A stretch of DNA of 62,319 nucleotides from Bacillota bacterium (GCA_030705955.1 JAUZPL010000018.1:1-62319), one strand, 5' to 3'. Shown: positions 9,159 to 20,135, numbered from the stretch's first letter. The notes: a model not told the origin generated them from the letters alone. Translations and numbers: made by a program.

Positions 9159-9668
9159 TTAAAACAGGTGCTCCCAACTGCTCCTGGTGCTTCTGTATGA
9201 ATGAACAGATTTTAATTTTCTTCCAATAAAATTAGCAGATATAGGTGGTAGGTCTAATTCTCTAGACCAAACTGAAAGTTGACCAATGTGATGAATTTCG
9301 TGTGCAATTATATGGTGAAGTATTTCATCCGTAGTGTATTTTTCTTCATCCCAAGAAACACTTATTACTTTTTCCTTTAAAATCCCAAAATTTGTTTTTA
9401 AAAATTCTGCGATTTCATTTCGTAATTTATCTGAAAGAAATTTAACCTTTCCAACCGAATTATAATCTTTAAACTGAAATACTACATCTTCCTTCCCCTG
9501 AATACCACGAATCCAACTATATTCCACATCAGTAATATGAAAAAGGGTATATAAAATACTACCTACTCCACCTTTTCGTTCTTTTAACAACTCTTCAGTA
9601 TCAAATTGCTTACACCACTCAAACCATTCATCTCTTACTTTCCAGTTATACTCAAAAAATTTGATCAA
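9159..9668 (-). CDS. DinB family putative metal-dependent protein
   Basis: 169 aa from a TTG at 9668, with AGGAG 8 bases upstream; a GTG 9 bases further upstream overlaps the ribosome binding site. It has the DinB/YfiT four-helix layout: an opening IKFFEYNWKVRDEWFEWC helix, LYTLFHITDVEYSW supplying the first metal-binding His, and HHIIAHEIHHIGQLSVW supplying the later His pair. Members include damage-inducible proteins and thiol-S-transferases of the bacillithiol or mycothiol type; the actual activity is unknown here. Cytosolic, stands alone. Confidence 0.8.
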   Translation of the reverse strand: MIKFFEYNWKVRDEWFEWCKQFDTEELLKERKGGVGSILYTLFHITDVEYSWIRGIQGKEDVVFQFKDYNSVGKVKFLSDKLRNEIAEFLKTNFGILKEKVISVSWDEEKYTTDEILHHIIAHEIHHIGQLSVWSRELDLPPISANFIGRKLKSVHSYRSTRSSWEHLF

Positions 9669-9793
9669 GGAAAACACTCCTATTTTTAAATTTGTTTTAA
9701 TATAATAATTAGCGTTCTAGCTCTAAATTCCTCTTTTGTTAAAGAAAATTGGACTAATAGCACAAAAAGAAAAAACTGCCGAATTGACAGTTC

Positions 9794-9813
9794 CTGACTT
9801 TAACTATTGCACC
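9794..9813 (+). repeat. dispersed repeat core, degenerate copy
   Basis: TGACTTTAACTATTGCACCC matches the CTTTAACTCTTGCACCC core with one internal change. It lies in the gene-less stretch 9669-10197, which also holds a leftward terminator and another repeat copy. Confidence 0.4.
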
Positions 9814-9901
9814 CAATTACTTGTATTCTTTGTTGCTAATCACAGAAACAATATTTCCTATTTCCAATGCATCAATTATCAAAAAAAATAACAAATAAAA
9901 T

Positions 9902-9936
9902 AGCACCCTTAATGTCACCATGCTATTAAGGGTGCT
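9902..9936 (-). terminator. rho-independent terminator, leftward
   Basis: AGCACCCTTAAT and ATTAAGGGTGCT pair perfectly over 12 bp across an 11-base loop. Read leftward, the stem is followed by a T-rich run. It could end transcripts coming from the SRPBCC gene 260 bases upstream. Confidence 0.6.
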
Positions 9937-10073
9937 AATTGCTATAATATTTTGGGAATAAATTCTTTAAAATGTTAATATATCAACAAAAAAATGTATG
10001 TTCATTTCTTACTTTTTCGTGTGTTATTTATAACATTTTCCCACGAAAACCGGGCAAATTATATTGACAGATT

Positions 10074-10128
10074 TAATCTTTAATTCTTGCATTCGTATTC
10101 CAAAAACATTTTAATATTAGTGAGTTAC
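10074..10128 (+). repeat. dispersed intergenic repeat, copy 3 (long form)
   Basis: AATCTTTAATTCTTGCATTCG followed by CCAAAAACATTTTAATATT and GAGTTAC. It aligns with 7443-7498 over its whole length. Confidence 0.6.
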
Positions 10129-10197
10129 GGAACTCAACTACTCTTGCTTCCATTTTGTTCAACAAGAGCTAAAAAGGAGCCAATTTGGCTCAAGTCA

Positions 10198-10632
10198 TCA
10201 TTTCACAAGCCCAACTCTCAATGTAGTCACGTCTGACTCTAAATATGCTTTCAAACATGTCAACATAAAGACCCATCCTTCTTTATTATCTAAAATTTGG
10301 CTTATGAAATCAGCATCATTTTCGTTAAATCCTTCCTCATTAACTTCAACAATGGTAGTAGAATCATCTAAATCAATAAGAGTAAACGTAACAGTATGTC
10401 CTTCCCCATTTGCACCCCATTGAAACGCAATTTTTCGATTTGGCTCAATTTTATTTACTATTATTGGAACTTCAGCATTATACTCATCATATATCAACGT
10501 TATTTTCTTTCCTTGAACCCATCGTTCGGAACTAGAAGAGAACCAAAAGTTTCGGATCTTTGCAGGGTCAACAAAAGCTTCAAATACCTCATTAGCAGAT
10601 TTAGATATTTTCATCTTGGTAAGGTTGTTCAT
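10198..10632 (-). CDS. SRPBCC / AHSA1-like domain protein
   Basis: A 144-aa single-domain protein: MNNLTKMKISKSANEVFEAF, WFSSSSERWVQGKKITLIYD, GHTVTFTLIDLDDSTTIVEV and a C-terminal helix NKEGWVFMLTCLKAYLES. This is the START-like helix-grip fold of the AHSA1 (Hsp90 ATPase activator homologue) group. Such proteins bind hydrophobic ligands, and the ligand here is unknown. The start has a GTGGGA sequence upstream. Stand-alone gene, cytosolic. Confidence 0.75.
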   Translation of the reverse strand: MNNLTKMKISKSANEVFEAFVDPAKIRNFWFSSSSERWVQGKKITLIYDEYNAEVPIIVNKIEPNRKIAFQWGANGEGHTVTFTLIDLDDSTTIVEVNEEGFNENDADFISQILDNKEGWVFMLTCLKAYLESDVTTLRVGLVK

Positions 10633-10781
10633 AATATAGTCCCACTTTCACACGTCATTTTCTCAGTTTTATAATGTGAATTAAATTTCGTTATCTCAAA
10701 TTAGGGCAGTTCCAGCGAAGCCCTATTGTATTGACCATCATCGCGCATCTTTTATGTCTTTACCCATAAGTCTAAGTAATA

Positions 10782-11339
10782 TTATTCTTCTATTGATTTT
10801 GCCAAAGTATTAATTTTGTTAATCGTTTTCCAGTTACGCATTGTGGAAGAAACGTTCAGCTTATAAAGATTGTTCGCAAGCTTGGAATTCCTTATGCCAT
10901 CATGAAGTAGTAAATAAACTTCCCGATCTTGAATCAGAAGTTCATCACTATCACTTTGGAAGGCGCTAAGTTGTTCGACAGCTTCACGTGTTGGCGAATT
11001 AAGTAAAAGGGACACGTAAAATGTCTCTACTTTAGAAGATGCTGCTTCCAAACGTTTTTCCTCAGAGAAAGGGCAATTTTGAATAATTCTTTCTAGTTCT
11101 AATGCCGTTCGTAATATAACGGTTATTGATATAGAGAAAACTTTTTCTATTTCTTGCTCAATTTGTATGCGCAGTGTTTCAGCATTATCCTCTGATGCAA
11201 ACAGTACATTGCCGCTTTGAATGTATGTTTGCACTCTTTGAAAGCCCATTGATTCAAACATGGACTTTAATTCTGTCATCTTAATTTTGTTATGTCCGCC
11301 TACGTTTATACCTCGTAAGAAAGCAATGTTTATAGTCAT
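10782..11339 (-). CDS. DUF1697 domain protein
   Basis: 185 aa. The opening INIAFLRGINVGGHNKIKM, then LKSMFESMGFQRVQTYIQSG and NVLF, is the hallmark of DUF1697, a small family of unknown function seen in many Firmicutes. The C terminus has the usual SSTMRNWKTINKINTLAK segment. Cytosolic, with no visible operon partner. Confidence 0.85.
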   Translation of the reverse strand: MTINIAFLRGINVGGHNKIKMTELKSMFESMGFQRVQTYIQSGNVLFASEDNAETLRIQIEQEIEKVFSISITVILRTALELERIIQNCPFSEEKRLEAASSKVETFYVSLLLNSPTREAVEQLSAFQSDSDELLIQDREVYLLLHDGIRNSKLANNLYKLNVSSTMRNWKTINKINTLAKSIEE

Positions 11340-11547
11340 TTGAATACCTTGTCTCCTCTAGTTTTCGTTATGTACATTCCTATACGTTAATATCGTAAAA
11401 AATGAATCAGATCTATTCATTATTGATTGATGAAAACCCTTTTGAATCATTTTACCATTAATTGTTAATAAGTGGTAGCATTCACATATTTATATAAAAA
11501 GTAGCCGACCTCCACATTAGGAAAATCGGCCAGATTTTAAATTTTTG

Positions 11548-11766
11548 AATTGAGTGGCGATTATTGGTAAATTTCTATTGTAAGTATTCCCCACCGATAA
11601 AGCTAGCTTAAACTTTTAGCCCCATAAATTGTAAGGCGCCGCTATGGTAACCATAGGAGCAGCGCTACTAGTAAAGGAAGTGACTAATATATCTCCATCA
11701 ACTAGATTGCATCTTCCATGTTTAAGACGACCATAAAAGAGTTGCTGTTTTTAACTCTAGTACTCG
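11548..11766 (-). pseudogene. decayed coding remnant, family not recognised
   Basis: Within the gene-less stretch 11340-12048, the minus strand reads about 45 codons of protein-like sequence (YGRLKHGRCNLVDGDILV.., SSAAPMVTIAAPYNLWG). It then meets a TAA, after which the same frame goes on as KFKLALSVGNTYNRNLPI. No start or family can be assigned. The composition suggests a broken gene. Confidence 0.3.
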
Positions 11767-12048
11767 TTAGTTAACTAAAGTCTGTTAAATAACCACATAT
11801 TCGCTTTTGTCTAACTTGTTTTCAATCATCACTAGTCCACATATGTTTAGACACTCACTTACGATAACTTCATCAATAGGTATTATTCAGGTAAATTTCA
11901 TTCTTATAGGTTAATAGGAACCAATATCACAAGAAAGCTGCATTTTGGTAGCAGGACCTTCAATATAAGCCTCCTTTAATTTAAGTGCATTTCTTCACAA
12001 ATTCTTTGTTTCATACTAAAGAATAAAGAACCTTCTGCAAAAAAAATT

Positions 12049-12920
12049 TTACTGATTAACCACCATTCTATTTTTGAATTGAATCTGAGGAAAACTACCA
12101 CCGGCGATCTCTTTTACTGGAATAGCCTCTTCAATTCTTTTAACATCACTTTCATTTAGATGAACATCCAGAGACTTCATTGATTCCTGAAGCTGATTTA
12201 TTTTTCTTGGACCAATTAACGGTATAATATCGTTGCCTTTGGCTAAAACTCACGCAACAGCAAGCTGCGCTACCGTCATTTGTTTTTCTACAGCTATTTC
12301 TCGTAATACTTCAACAAGAGAAAGATTTTTGTCTATATTTTCTTTGTGAAATAGTGGAATATAAGCATTGCTGTGATCCACTTTGTCTTTTGACATAGTG
12401 CCTCCAAGCAAACCATGAGCCAGTGTACCAAATGCCACAACATCAATTCCTAATTCCCTTGCTGTTGGCAAAATATCCTTCTCGATGCTTCGATTGAAAA
12501 GAGAACATTGGTATTCAACCAAATTAATTGGATGAACGGAATGCGCCTTCTTAAAGTATCAGCATCCACTTGGGTCATTCCGATATGTTTAACGTATCCA
12601 GCCTTAACCATGTCGAAAATGGTTCCTATCGTCTCTTCAACAGGGATAGCTAGGTCATCAATTCTTGCAGGTTGATATAAGTCGATATAGTCCACACCTA
12701 ATCGTTTTAGTGAATAAATTAAATAGTTTTTAATATGTTGAGGTTTAACATCCAGACCATACATCTTGCCATTAGGAGCCACTAATGCTCCAAATTTTAC
12801 AGATAAAAAAGCCTTTTCTCTAATGTAACCCTTGAGTGCTTCACCCATCAGTATTTCGATATGACCACTGGTTTAGAATTCTGCTGTGTTAATATGAGTG
12901 ATTCCAGCATCTAGTGGATA
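12049..12920 (-). pseudogene. aldo/keto reductase, multiply disrupted
   Basis: Read leftward, the pieces assemble into most of an AKR: LDAGITHINTAEF, then a TAA, then GEALKGYIREKAFLSVKFGA, RLGVDYIDLYQPARID and YVKHIGMTQVDADTLRR. A frame change near 12520 leads into EYQCSLFNRSIEKDILPTA and GIDVVAFGTLAHGLLGG. A TGA replaces the expected Trp after QLAVA (TGA at 12247-12249), and the rest continues as VLAKGNDIIPLIGPRKINQL to the natural end at 12049. The first 40 or so residues are missing. With at least three separate lesions this is an old pseudogene, not recoding. Confidence 0.85.
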
Positions 12921-12975
12921 TATTTGAATCCTCAAAAACAATATTTACGTCTAAGTTATATGGAGGTGAAAATAT

Positions 12976-13251
12976 TTGAGGAAAATAGTTTCAATATTAT
13001 GTATATCCTTAATTTTGGTAATAAGCGGTTGTAATCATTATTCGAAACCAAAAATTTCAGAAGAACGGGCAAAATCAATTGTGTTAAAAAGGCATACTCA
13101 AAACATTGGTAAAGTTGAAATAAAATCAGTTATCCATAATGGTAATGAATATATTGTTGAATGGGGAAATAAGGAAAACTGCGAGAACGGAACTGACTAT
13201 ATTAATGATGAAAATGGAAAAATCATAAAGGGCGAGGCGTCAATATGTTAG
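12976..13251 (+). CDS. small lipoprotein, function unknown
   Basis: 91 aa from the TTG at 12976, preceded by GGAGG with good spacing. The signal peptide RKIVSILCISLILVISGC ends in a lipobox, so a surface lipoprotein is expected. The mature part, EERAKSIVLKRHTQNIGKVE then IHNGNEYIVEWGNKENCENG, is a small PepSY-like beta domain with two Cys near its end. It may help fold or inhibit another protein, but this is not known. It sits immediately beyond the broken 5' end of the AKR pseudogene. Confidence 0.7.
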   Translation: MRKIVSILCISLILVISGCNHYSKPKISEERAKSIVLKRHTQNIGKVEIKSVIHNGNEYIVEWGNKENCENGTDYINDENGKIIKGEASIC

Positions 13252-13275
13252 ATGAAATTTGTAGAACTTAAAATG

Positions 13276-13294
13276 GACCTCTAAATTTGAGGTC
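13276..13294 (+). terminator. short hairpin terminator
   Basis: GACCTC and GAGGTC pair across seven bases and are followed by TTTATT. It ends the small lipoprotein gene. Confidence 0.5.
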
Positions 13295-13440
13295 TTTATT
13301 ATGCTCTTATAAATATTTAAATAGTGACATCTCTTGATTTTTGACAAACTGAAATAAGAATGTGCACTTACTATTTTTTGTGAAACAAATCTGAATCAAT
13401 ACAGGTAGTCATTAAGGGAATTTTTCAGTGGCAAATATAA

Positions 13441-13731
13441 TTAGGCAATTAAATAATAAAGTAAACCGGCAATTAAAACATTAGGTAAGCCTATAAGCAA
13501 TGAGTTTAATGTTGTTCTGTTTCGTTCTTTTCTGTCTTCTGCCGATTCAGTAGCTAAATTTGCCCTCATTCTGTCTCCACTTACCATTGAACCTGACAAT
13601 ACAATTGAAATGATAATAAAAAAAACACCTATACCACCTGTTGCCAAATATGCCTTATCAATTCCCCAAAGAAATATTGATAATAAAATTCCGACTACTG
13701 ATAAACCTATGCCAAACAGAAAATACTTCAA
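13441..13731 (-). CDS. DUF5316 family small membrane protein
   Basis: 96 aa with three membrane segments: KYFLFGIGLSVVGILLSIFL, GGIGVFFIIISIVLSGSMV and LLIGLPNVLIAGLLYYLI. A conserved loop, SGDRMRANLATESAEDRKER, lies between the last two. The SGDR(M/I)RAN..E..EDR loop is the signature I associate with DUF5316, whose function is unknown. GGGAGG is upstream of the start. Confidence 0.75.
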   Translation of the reverse strand: MKYFLFGIGLSVVGILLSIFLWGIDKAYLATGGIGVFFIIISIVLSGSMVSGDRMRANLATESAEDRKERNRTTLNSLLIGLPNVLIAGLLYYLIA

Positions 13732-13800
13732 GAAAACTCCCTCCCTTACCTATTTATGTATACGTTTAAATATTTAATTAGTGTCATTCTTATTCAACGT

Positions 13801-13820
13801 CCGTTACTCGAATAACAAAA
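13801..13820 (+). repeat. dispersed repeat core
   Basis: CCGTTACTCGAATAACAAAA, a variant of the GTTACTTGAATAAGAAAA core found at several intergenic sites in this window. Confidence 0.4.
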
Positions 13821-13861
13821 AGCAATCCCTCATTATTGAAGAAAGGCTGAACAAGATTTTC

Positions 13862-14130
13862 TTATAATAGTTTAGACAAATAATATTCATCGACAAATTT
13901 GCCATCAATGTAAAGCGAATGTCTTTTGGTTCCTTCAATTTTAAACCCCACTTTTTTATATAATCGTAATCCAGCTTCATTATGAGTTACAACGGTTAAC
14001 AATTAATTGTTTACCTTCTTCTGCAACAAAAATAGTTGAATTGTCCGATTTCCTTATTCCTTCTATTCCTTTCCTCTGCTCTTCAGTACAACTTCATTTA
14101 ATTTATTGGAATAGAAATTGATTGCTCGTT
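13862..14130 (-). pseudogene. GNAT acetyltransferase fragment
   Basis: Read leftward, KSDNSTIFVAEEGKQLIVN in one frame is followed in the next frame by LTVVTHNEAGLRLYKKVGFK, then GTKRHSLYIDGKFVDEYYLS and a stop at 13862. This is the C-terminal half of a ribosomal-protein-type GNAT acetyltransferase with its N-terminal half missing and a frameshift near 14000. Confidence 0.7.
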
Positions 14131-14288
14131 TATAACTTACTATTTCATTGTTAGATGTCGTAAGCACATTGATAGTTAATCGAAGCATCATCGGGAAAAT
14201 CTTGTACAAGTTTTAGTAGTAATTGGTTAGATTCCTTGTGGTTTTCACTTTTTCCTAAGTCAATTGCATTTTCTAATTCTTTTTTCAT
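14131..14288 (-). pseudogene. TPR protein N-terminal fragment
   Basis: An ATG at 14288 with GGAGATGGAAG upstream opens KKELENAIDLGKSENHKESN and continues to DDASINYQCA, the start of a Bacillus tetratricopeptide-repeat protein. The frame is lost after about 42 residues, and the sequence runs into the GNAT fragment on the same strand. The two remnants have been joined by deletion. Confidence 0.65.
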
Positions 14289-14337
14289 TACTTCCATCTC
14301 CTATGCCTAGTCTGCTTTGCTCCACAATCCTGCTTTG

Positions 14338-14430
14338 GTTACTTGAATAAGAAAAGGATTTATCCTAATAATCTCTTAAATGGGAAGGTCTTCTCCTATA
14401 ATCCTAAACCGTTACTTGAAGAAGAAAAAG
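14338..14430 (+). repeat. two copies of the dispersed repeat core
   Basis: GTTACTTGAATAAGAAAAGG at 14338-14357 and CCGTTACTTGAAGAAGAAAA beginning at 14409 are two near-identical cores about 70 bases apart. A third, weaker relative (GTTTAAGAAGAAAA) follows near 14463. Confidence 0.5.
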
Positions 14431-14507
14431 TGTATTACTTTATTCCGGTAATGACTCCTATAGTTTAAGAAGAAAACAGAATAGAAAATTTTGAATTAAA
14501 ACAATAC

Positions 14508-15326
14508 TCATTTTTGAAACGGCTTTTCTAACAAAGGCTCATACATCATAATAGCGTGGTTTTCTGCAATAAGTTCATCATCAATTTGCATATTACTTCT
14601 ATTAAATATTTTACGATAAATACGATTATGTCTTACATATCCGCCCCAATATTCAAAAGTAATTAAATGATCTTTTTCATAAACCTTGTAATGATTAATC
14701 GAGGGGCTGTCCGATCTCCATTCACCTACCAAGTGTTTATCTGTCAGATACAGGACCAACTGATAGGAGTTTTGGGTATTATTTTTTATCTGTAAATCCA
14801 GGTAATTATATGCACAAGTAGCTCCACTCCCAAATGGCTGCTTTCTATTTGAATCTGGAAATACATCATAACTATGACGATTTCTCTCCGTAACAGTTAA
14901 AGGGGAATGCAAGGTCATCCAATAAATCAAATTAGATAACTGGCAAAGCCCCCCACCAATTCCTGTTGTAACCTGCCCATAGTGTAAAACCATCCCCTCA
15001 ACATATCCTTTTCTTCTGGTAGTATTCCCAAGTAAACGCCAGTAGGAAAAGGTTTCCCCTGGCCGAATAACCACTTTATTTAATTTCTTTATTGCTATTT
15101 TTAGGTTCTTTACCTTATTGTGTTGTAGCCACATATCTACATCTTTCAGTTCCCGAAGCAATATGGTTTTATGAGAAAATACTGAGTGGCTTAGCAAAGT
15201 CTCTTCTTTTCTAAGGGAAAATCTCTCTTTGCTAAAAATCCATTCCATATATCTCTTAATACGGTAATACTTTTTCCCAAAGTAAATCCTGATAGGGCTT
15301 CTTTTAATGGGTTTTAATATTTCCAT
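14508..15326 (-). CDS. VanW family protein
   Basis: 272 aa. The core is KVVIRPGETFSYWRLLGNTT, KGYVEGMVLHYGQVTTGIGG, GLCQLSNLIYWMTLHSPLTV and ERNRHSYDVFPDSNRKQPFG. This is the VanW domain, first seen in vancomycin-resistance clusters and widespread in Firmicutes with no defined biochemical role. There is no signal peptide and the N terminus is basic. It stands alone, with no van genes nearby, so resistance should not be inferred. Confidence 0.85.
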   Translation of the reverse strand: MEILKPIKRSPIRIYFGKKYYRIKRYMEWIFSKERFSLRKEETLLSHSVFSHKTILLRELKDVDMWLQHNKVKNLKIAIKKLNKVVIRPGETFSYWRLLGNTTRRKGYVEGMVLHYGQVTTGIGGGLCQLSNLIYWMTLHSPLTVTERNRHSYDVFPDSNRKQPFGSGATCAYNYLDLQIKNNTQNSYQLVLYLTDKHLVGEWRSDSPSINHYKVYEKDHLITFEYWGGYVRHNRIYRKIFNRSNMQIDDELIAENHAIMMYEPLLEKPFQK

Positions 15327-15577
15327 GTAATCCTCACACCCTTAATCTAATTAATATATAACTAGTTCTATTCGGTGAAGGATTTCCCTTTTTTTCTAGC
15401 TAAACATAATCCCAACAAAAAAAGGTCTATTCTCGTTCTAGAAGAATAGCACACATTAGTTGAAAATAAAAAAGGCTGCCAAAAATAGCAACTCAGATCT
15501 TGAACCCTATCATCATATTTTTAAGTACATTATTTCACACCCTTTTTCTTAACTAAAAAAAGGAATTTAGATAAAAG

Positions 15578-15605
15578 AAACAGCCAGATACGAACTTGGC
15601 TGTTT
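15578..15605 (-). terminator. terminator after the SDR gene
   Basis: AAACAGCCA and TGGCTGTTT pair across ten bases. Read leftward, the stem is followed by a T-rich tract. The remaining gene-less bases 15327-15577 show nothing else clear. Confidence 0.6.
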
Positions 15606-15630
15606 TTAAACTAATAGTTTTCTTTTTAGA

Positions 15631-16374
15631 TTAACGATCTTGGCTAGTAGGTCGAATAATCATTTCATTTATTGCTACACCATCTGGTTGTTCAATTGCA
15701 AAAGCAATGGCACGGGCAATACTTTCAGTATCAATGGCAACCTCTTTATAAAGTTTATCAATTCCAGGTTTTAGATCCATGTCAGTGATCAAATTAATTA
15801 ATTCAGACTGAACGGCGCCTGGTGAAATAATAGTTGAACGAATATTGTTTCCAGCCTCTTCTTTACGTAATCCTTCGGAAATAGCACGCACAGCGAACTT
15901 AGTTCCAGCATAAACGGTGCTCCCAGGACCAACAAAGTGTCCTGCTACAGAAGAAAGATTAATAATATGACCAGATTTACGTTCTCTCATTGTTGGAAGA
16001 ACAGCTGCAATGCCATAAAGAACTCCTTTAATATTGACATCAATCATCTTGTTCCAATCATCAATCTTTTTCTTATAAAGAAATGAATGTGGCATCACTC
16101 CGGCATTATTAACTAATATATCGATTTTTCCAAACTGTTTAAGAGCAACCTCAGCGAGTTCCTCCATTTGTTCATTCGAAGTCACATCAGTAACTTTATA
16201 TATCGCTTGACCGCTAGTATTTTGAATGTCTTGTTGTAATTTTTTTAAACGGTCTTCACGGCGCGCTGCGAGAACAAGTTTTGCGCCTTTGGAGGCAAGT
16301 TCTTTTGCAGTTGCTTCTCCAATTCCACTGGAAGCTCCCGTGATAATAAAAACTTTATTTTGAATATTAGGCAT
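15631..16374 (-). CDS. short-chain dehydrogenase/reductase (SDR)
   Basis: 247 aa from the ATG at 16374 (MPNIQNKVFI); an upstream ATG at 16386 abuts GAGG and would add four residues. Classical SDR motifs are visible: TGASSGIGEA (cofactor loop), NNAGV, catalytic Ser in NLSSVAG and YAGTK (YxxxK). A basic AARR after the second strand suggests NADP(H) preference. It is first upstream of nothing obvious but follows the AKR gene by 41 bases on the same strand, so they are probably co-transcribed. Cytosolic oxidoreductase, substrate unknown. Confidence 0.85.
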   Translation of the reverse strand: MPNIQNKVFIITGASSGIGEATAKELASKGAKLVLAARREDRLKKLQQDIQNTSGQAIYKVTDVTSNEQMEELAEVALKQFGKIDILVNNAGVMPHSFLYKKKIDDWNKMIDVNIKGVLYGIAAVLPTMRERKSGHIINLSSVAGHFVGPGSTVYAGTKFAVRAISEGLRKEEAGNNIRSTIISPGAVQSELINLITDMDLKPGIDKLYKEVAIDTESIARAIAFAIEQPDGVAINEMIIRPTSQDR

Positions 16375-16415
16375 ACTATAAAACATCCTCTATTGAAATT
16401 TTTTTAGTGAGAACA

Positions 16416-17282
<867 letters not shown>

Positions 17283-17303
17283 TTAATTAAATTTTGAGTA
17301 TTT

Positions 17304-18290
<987 letters not shown>

Positions 18291-18645
18291 TTATCTTCCT
18301 TTCTCCTTTTTATTAACTATTAGATTGTGCAATTTTGTTGCTTCCTTAGAATTAGTTGCTAATCCCATATAATTCATGTGGAATTGGCGACAGAGATGTT
18401 GTATTACATTTGTAATATAAGGAATAGCATCATCAGGTGCCGTACCTTGAAATTATAGAAAAACACGGTTACCCGCTAATGGGGCATCCAAAGCGTCTGC
18501 AAAACGATCAATGAAAGTCTTTTAATAACCAGTCATTCTTGACCAATAAACTGGAGTACCAATGATAATTTCATCTACTATTATTAATTGTTCCATGACT
18601 TTTTGAATGAAGAAGCGACTTTATCTAGAATGCCAGAGATGGCGA
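18291..18645 (-). pseudogene. flavodoxin/NADPH-dependent FMN reductase family, disrupted
   Basis: Read leftward, IIVDEIIIGTPVYWSRMTGY is followed by a TAA, then KTFIDRFADALDAPLAGNRV, a second stop, then FQGTAPDDAIPYITNVIQHL and FHMNYMGLATNSKEATKLH, to a stop at 18291. The N-terminal third is shifted out of frame near 18620. GTPVYW..MTG.LK.F.DR is the flavin-binding region of the family. It lies four bases before the AKR pseudogene start, so both were once one operon. Confidence 0.75.
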
Positions 18646-18793
18646 TTACATTCTTATTATGCACCAAATGAAAATACGAGTGGTATCATAATCCTGTCAA
18701 ATGATTGCATAATCCTCTCACAACCATTTCCTATGAAGAGAATTAGCTTTATTATAGGACCATCATGAATGAAGAAAAAAGAGGAGAGATTTT

Positions 18794-19063
18794 ATGTTTG
18801 AACAATTATATAGACAAAGAGTTGAGCTCGCCAAAATCATAGAGGGTCACACAGGACGGGATGGTACTCAATTGAACGCAATTCCATCTTTATTTTCTAA
18901 TAATACTGGGCCAAATTACGGAGTTCACAAGCTTTCCTTATGCATTGTCGTTCAAGGGAGGAAGGAGGTATTTCTGTCACAGAAGCGTTTTCAGTATGTT
19001 CCTGCAGATTACCTACTTTCATCCGTTAAGCTGCCAATAACCAGGCAAAAACTGACCCATTAA
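18794..19063 (+). pseudogene. AraC-family regulator, N-terminal fragment only
   Basis: After GAGGAGAG the ATG at 18794 starts an 89-codon frame: FEQLYRQRVELAKIIEGHTG, HKLSLCIVVQGRKEVFLSQK and YVPADYLLSSVKLPITRQ. This is the beginning of the AraC N-terminal ligand domain of regulators that normally run about 300 aa and often sit beside AKR/FMN-reductase genes. The HTH half is gone. The frame ends where a dispersed-repeat core occurs (19059-19076). Confidence 0.7.
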
Positions 19064-19076
19064 TCGAATAAGAAAA
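19059..19076 (+). repeat. dispersed repeat core at the AraC breakpoint
   Basis: ATTAATCGAATAAGAAAA, a variant of the GTTACTTGAATAAGAAAA core. It overlaps the stop codon of the truncated AraC fragment. Confidence 0.4.
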
Positions 19077-19281
19077 TAAAAATAGCTTCTGATTGACTCT
19101 TTAGGGATTTTAATGATATTTTTTTTAATAGTTACCTACTTAGGCATGACGACAATGATTTAATTGGTTAAACGTAAAAAACCATTATTTTCTGCCCATA
19201 TTACTATCGTTGTTCTTTCACAAATAAGCGAAAATCGATTATACTGGACTAACATTCATAATCAAAAAGGAGGAATTTCTT

Positions 19282-19476
19282 ATGACTGATAATAATCAAT
19301 CCGGAGCACCAAAAAAGAAAATTAACCTGCAAGAGGCAATGAAGCAGCAGCTTGAAAATAAAAAGAACCAGATCTCTGCTGGTAAAGGAAAAGTGAGTGC
19401 TGATCTTTCAACAAAAAAAATGAAAAACCAGCAAACGAAAAAACCAAGCAATACTCGCAGAAAAATGGGTGTCTAA
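19282..19476 (+). CDS. small basic hydrophilic protein, unknown
   Basis: 64 aa starting at ATG 19282, 7 bases after AAAGGAGG. Very rich in Lys, Gln and Asn (NLQEAMKQQLENKKNQ..), likely disordered, with a basic tail PSNTRRKMGV. The stop TAA overlaps the ATG of ywbE by one base, so the two are translationally coupled. The same pair recurs in other bacilli as far as I recall. Function unknown. Confidence 0.7.
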   Translation: MTDNNQSGAPKKKINLQEAMKQQLENKKNQISAGKGKVSADLSTKKMKNQQTKKPSNTRRKMGV

Positions 19477-19673
19477 TGAACGGGCAAAATCGGAAAGACA
19501 TTTTACCAGGTTTGGAAGTTGATATTGTTTTAAAAATGAATCAAAAAACGGGAAAGCTCACCAGGGGCATCGTGAAAGATATTCTCACCAAATCGGGCAC
19601 CCATCCCCACGGTATCAAAGTCAGGTTAACAGATGGACAGATTGGACGCGTAAAGGAAATACAATCTAAATAA
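19476..19673 (+). CDS. ywbE: YwbE family protein (DUF2196)
   Basis: 65 aa. The sequence KDILPGLEVDIVLKMNQKTG, KLTRGIVKDILTKSG, HPHGIKVRLTDGQIGRVKEI is the small SH3-like YwbE fold, nearly full-length for the family (about 64 aa). It is probably an RNA- or nucleic-acid-associated small protein, but no activity is established. The start overlaps the upstream stop. Confidence 0.9.
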   Translation: MNGQNRKDILPGLEVDIVLKMNQKTGKLTRGIVKDILTKSGTHPHGIKVRLTDGQIGRVKEIQSK

Positions 19674-19680
19674 AAGAAGT

Positions 19681-19722
19681 AAAAAAGCATTCAAGGAACA
19701 ATTCACCCTGAATGCTTTTTTA
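19681..19722 (+). terminator. terminator after ywbE
   Basis: AAAAAGCATTCA pairs with TGAATGCTTTTTT across a 16-base loop, followed by more T. Confidence 0.7.
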
Positions 19723-20135
19723 TTTACTTTTTTTCAAAGGGAGCCCCCATTATTGCACTAAACGTATTTTTTGTTTTAAATGTTAAGAATCAGTAAAATT
19801 TTACTATAAATTGATAAACATTCTATTTAATTACTATATTTTTTAAAATACATGGGAGTAAAAGAAGAATATTGGGCGTTAAATCTAAAAAAACAACTAT
19901 TGTTCTTTGGCTACACACTTTCTCAATATGATTACTTACCAACAGCCATTTCTTCCTGTAATAAATACAGACGTGCATTTTTCTATGTGTTTGTTATATT
20001 CTGCACTTAATTCTTCAGCAAGTCCCTTTATCTGTATTAGACTTCCTGTAATGTCAAAATAAATTCCATTTATTTTCTCAGATTAGACTACCCCCAACAC
20101 GCTGCAACCTACCTGAATAAGAAAAAACATTTTCA
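19723..20135. other. gene-less stretch with a repeat core
   Basis: About 410 bases without a gene. A short minus-strand open piece near 19950-20070 (DITGSLIQIKGLAEELSAEY) looks like a coding remnant that ends in a stop. A dispersed-repeat core (ACCTACCTGAATAAGAAAAA) lies at 20107-20126 just before the staygreen gene ends. Confidence 0.4.

Noticed and set aside
12049-12920. TGA in the AKR remnant (12247-12249) as selenocysteine
   Set aside because: The position is Trp in the family, not Cys, and the same gene has a TAA and a frameshift.
14508-15326. VanW as part of a vancomycin-resistance cluster
   Set aside because: No vanA/B ligase, vanH, vanX or vanRS nearby; isolated VanW genes are common in Firmicutes.
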